This document shows, piece by piece, positions 14,327-14,820 of a stretch of DNA of 14,820 nucleotides; the stretch's first letter is position 1; every line of letters starts with the position of its first letter. The position numbers were made by a program, and so were the translations under genes. The DNA is from a bacterium (GTDB lineage: Bacteria > Hydrothermota > UBA3073 > JACQXS01 > JAUWAR01): assembly GCA_030601965.1 (NCBI GenBank), contig JAUWAR010000020.1, positions 1 to 14,820 on the forward strand, given 5' to 3'. The notes beneath the pieces were generated by a model, which worked only from the letters and a program-made list of their open reading frames with translations, was not told where the DNA came from and did no database searches.

Positions 14327-14394
14327 GCAAAATTATCAATTAACAATTAGCATCTCAAAATTGATAATTGTTTATTGTTAATTGCTCATTTTGC
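14327..14394. repeat. AT-rich inverted repeat GCAAAAT..CAATTAACAAT between nfeD and slipin
   Basis: The arm at 14327-14351 (GCAAAATTATCAATTAACAA and onward) is largely complementary to 14361-14394 (ending GTTAATTGCTCATTTTGC). It can form a long AU-rich hairpin in the operon mRNA. It overlaps the end of nfeD and supplies the codons GCA AAA TGA. Confidence 0.7.
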
Positions 14395-14820
14395 ATTTTT
14401 CTTTACCCTCTCCACCTTTAATATAAGTCCATCTACATCTACTACCCTGACTTTTGCTCCTTTTTCTATGTTTTCATCAGCGATTGCCTTCCAGATTTCA
14501 CCGTGAACAAAAACTGTGCCTTCCTCTTCCCCTTTAATTTTTCCTCTCACCTTTCCAATTTCTGCTATAAGTCCCTTTTTGCCTGTTGTAGGTTTTTTTC
14601 GCCAGGTTTTAAATGCCAGTCCAAGAGCGAAGATGAAAAATGCGGCTGTGCAGGCAGTAACGGTAATTATAAGTGGTATAGAAATCTGAAAAAATGGTGC
14701 ACCAGGCTTGAAGAGCATTGTAGACCCAAGAAACATAGATATGATTCCCCCTGTTGCTAATGGCCCGTAAGTAGGAGTCAAGACCTCAAAAACAAACAGG
14801 GTTATACCAAGTAAAATAAG
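14386..14820 (-). CDS. NfeD family membrane protein, 5' end cut by window edge
   Basis: The reading frame is open to the window edge, starting LILLGITLFVFEVLTPTYGP, so the true start is outside. Visible parts are several hydrophobic helices (to about residue 75 of the visible 144) followed by a cytoplasmic OB-fold-like NfeD C-terminal domain: GLIAEIGKVRGKI, EGTVFVHGEIWKAIADENIE, KGAKVRVVDVDGLILKVERV. The helix pattern with TPTYGPLATGGIISMFLGS is typical of NfeD1b proteins that carry a ClpP-like serine protease domain at the N-terminus; whether one is present cannot be seen. It is upstream of the slipin gene on the same strand, an established functional pair at the membrane. The last residues (NAK) and TGA stop lie in an AT-rich inverted repeat. 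Confidence 0.9.
   Translation of the reverse strand, partial: LILLGITLFVFEVLTPTYGPLATGGIISMFLGSTMLFKPGAPFFQISIPLIITVTACTAAFFIFALGLAFKTWRKKPTTGKKGLIAEIGKVRGKIKGEEEGTVFVHGEIWKAIADENIEKGAKVRVVDVDGLILKVERVKKNAK

Overview
The window looks like the chromosome replication origin region of an uncultured, probably deep-branching Gram-negative bacterium. The gene content is bacterial: dnaA, the phoH-pgpH-ybeY operon, a bacterial 23S rRNA and alpha-type glycyl-tRNA synthetase. An outer-membrane style lipoprotein and a secreted LysM protein suggest two membranes. Protein genes are AT-rich. I cannot name the phylum from the sequence alone.

Layout, left to right. Minus-strand genes run leftward from about 5.25 kb: phoH, pgpH, ybeY, a CNNM/CBS protein and a second CNNM protein cut by the window edge. 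A minus-strand pair (coiled-coil lipoprotein, LysM protein) lies at 5.4-6.15 kb with its own sigma70-type promoter. Rightward from 6.28 kb come tRNA-Ser(UGA), a 38-residue lysine-rich protein and dnaA (GTG start). DnaA boxes lie on both sides of dnaA. The downstream side has five tandem CTA triplets, matching a DnaA-trio, running into a TA-rich unwinding tract, so oriC is probably at 8.17-8.34 kb. A complete 23S rRNA gene (8471-11592) follows with its own promoter and processing stem, and no 16S or 5S gene beside it. Then come a DUF89/ARMT1-like gene and glyQ (no glyS beside it). On the minus strand, a slipin/stomatin gene and an nfeD gene (cut by the right edge) close the window. Most genes point away from oriC; the nfeD-slipin pair and dnaA with its small upstream genes are the exceptions.

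The most unusual property is the invasion of conserved genes by interspersed repeats. At least seven kinds of short palindromic or word-like repeat occur, and many lie inside genes. They encode an extra segment in PhoH, the N-terminal tail of PgpH, a loop and the C-terminus of YbeY, and the last residues and stop codons of GlyQ and NfeD. They also appear to make up several expanded helices of the 23S rRNA. One family (GTCATTGCGAG...GAAGCAATC) is present four times, each time as one short and one long unit facing each other. Two copies flank glyQ in opposite orientation and share a non-palindromic centre. A second oddity is a diverged duplicate of the phoH 3' end between phoH and pgpH, best explained as the remnant of a homologous gene replacement.
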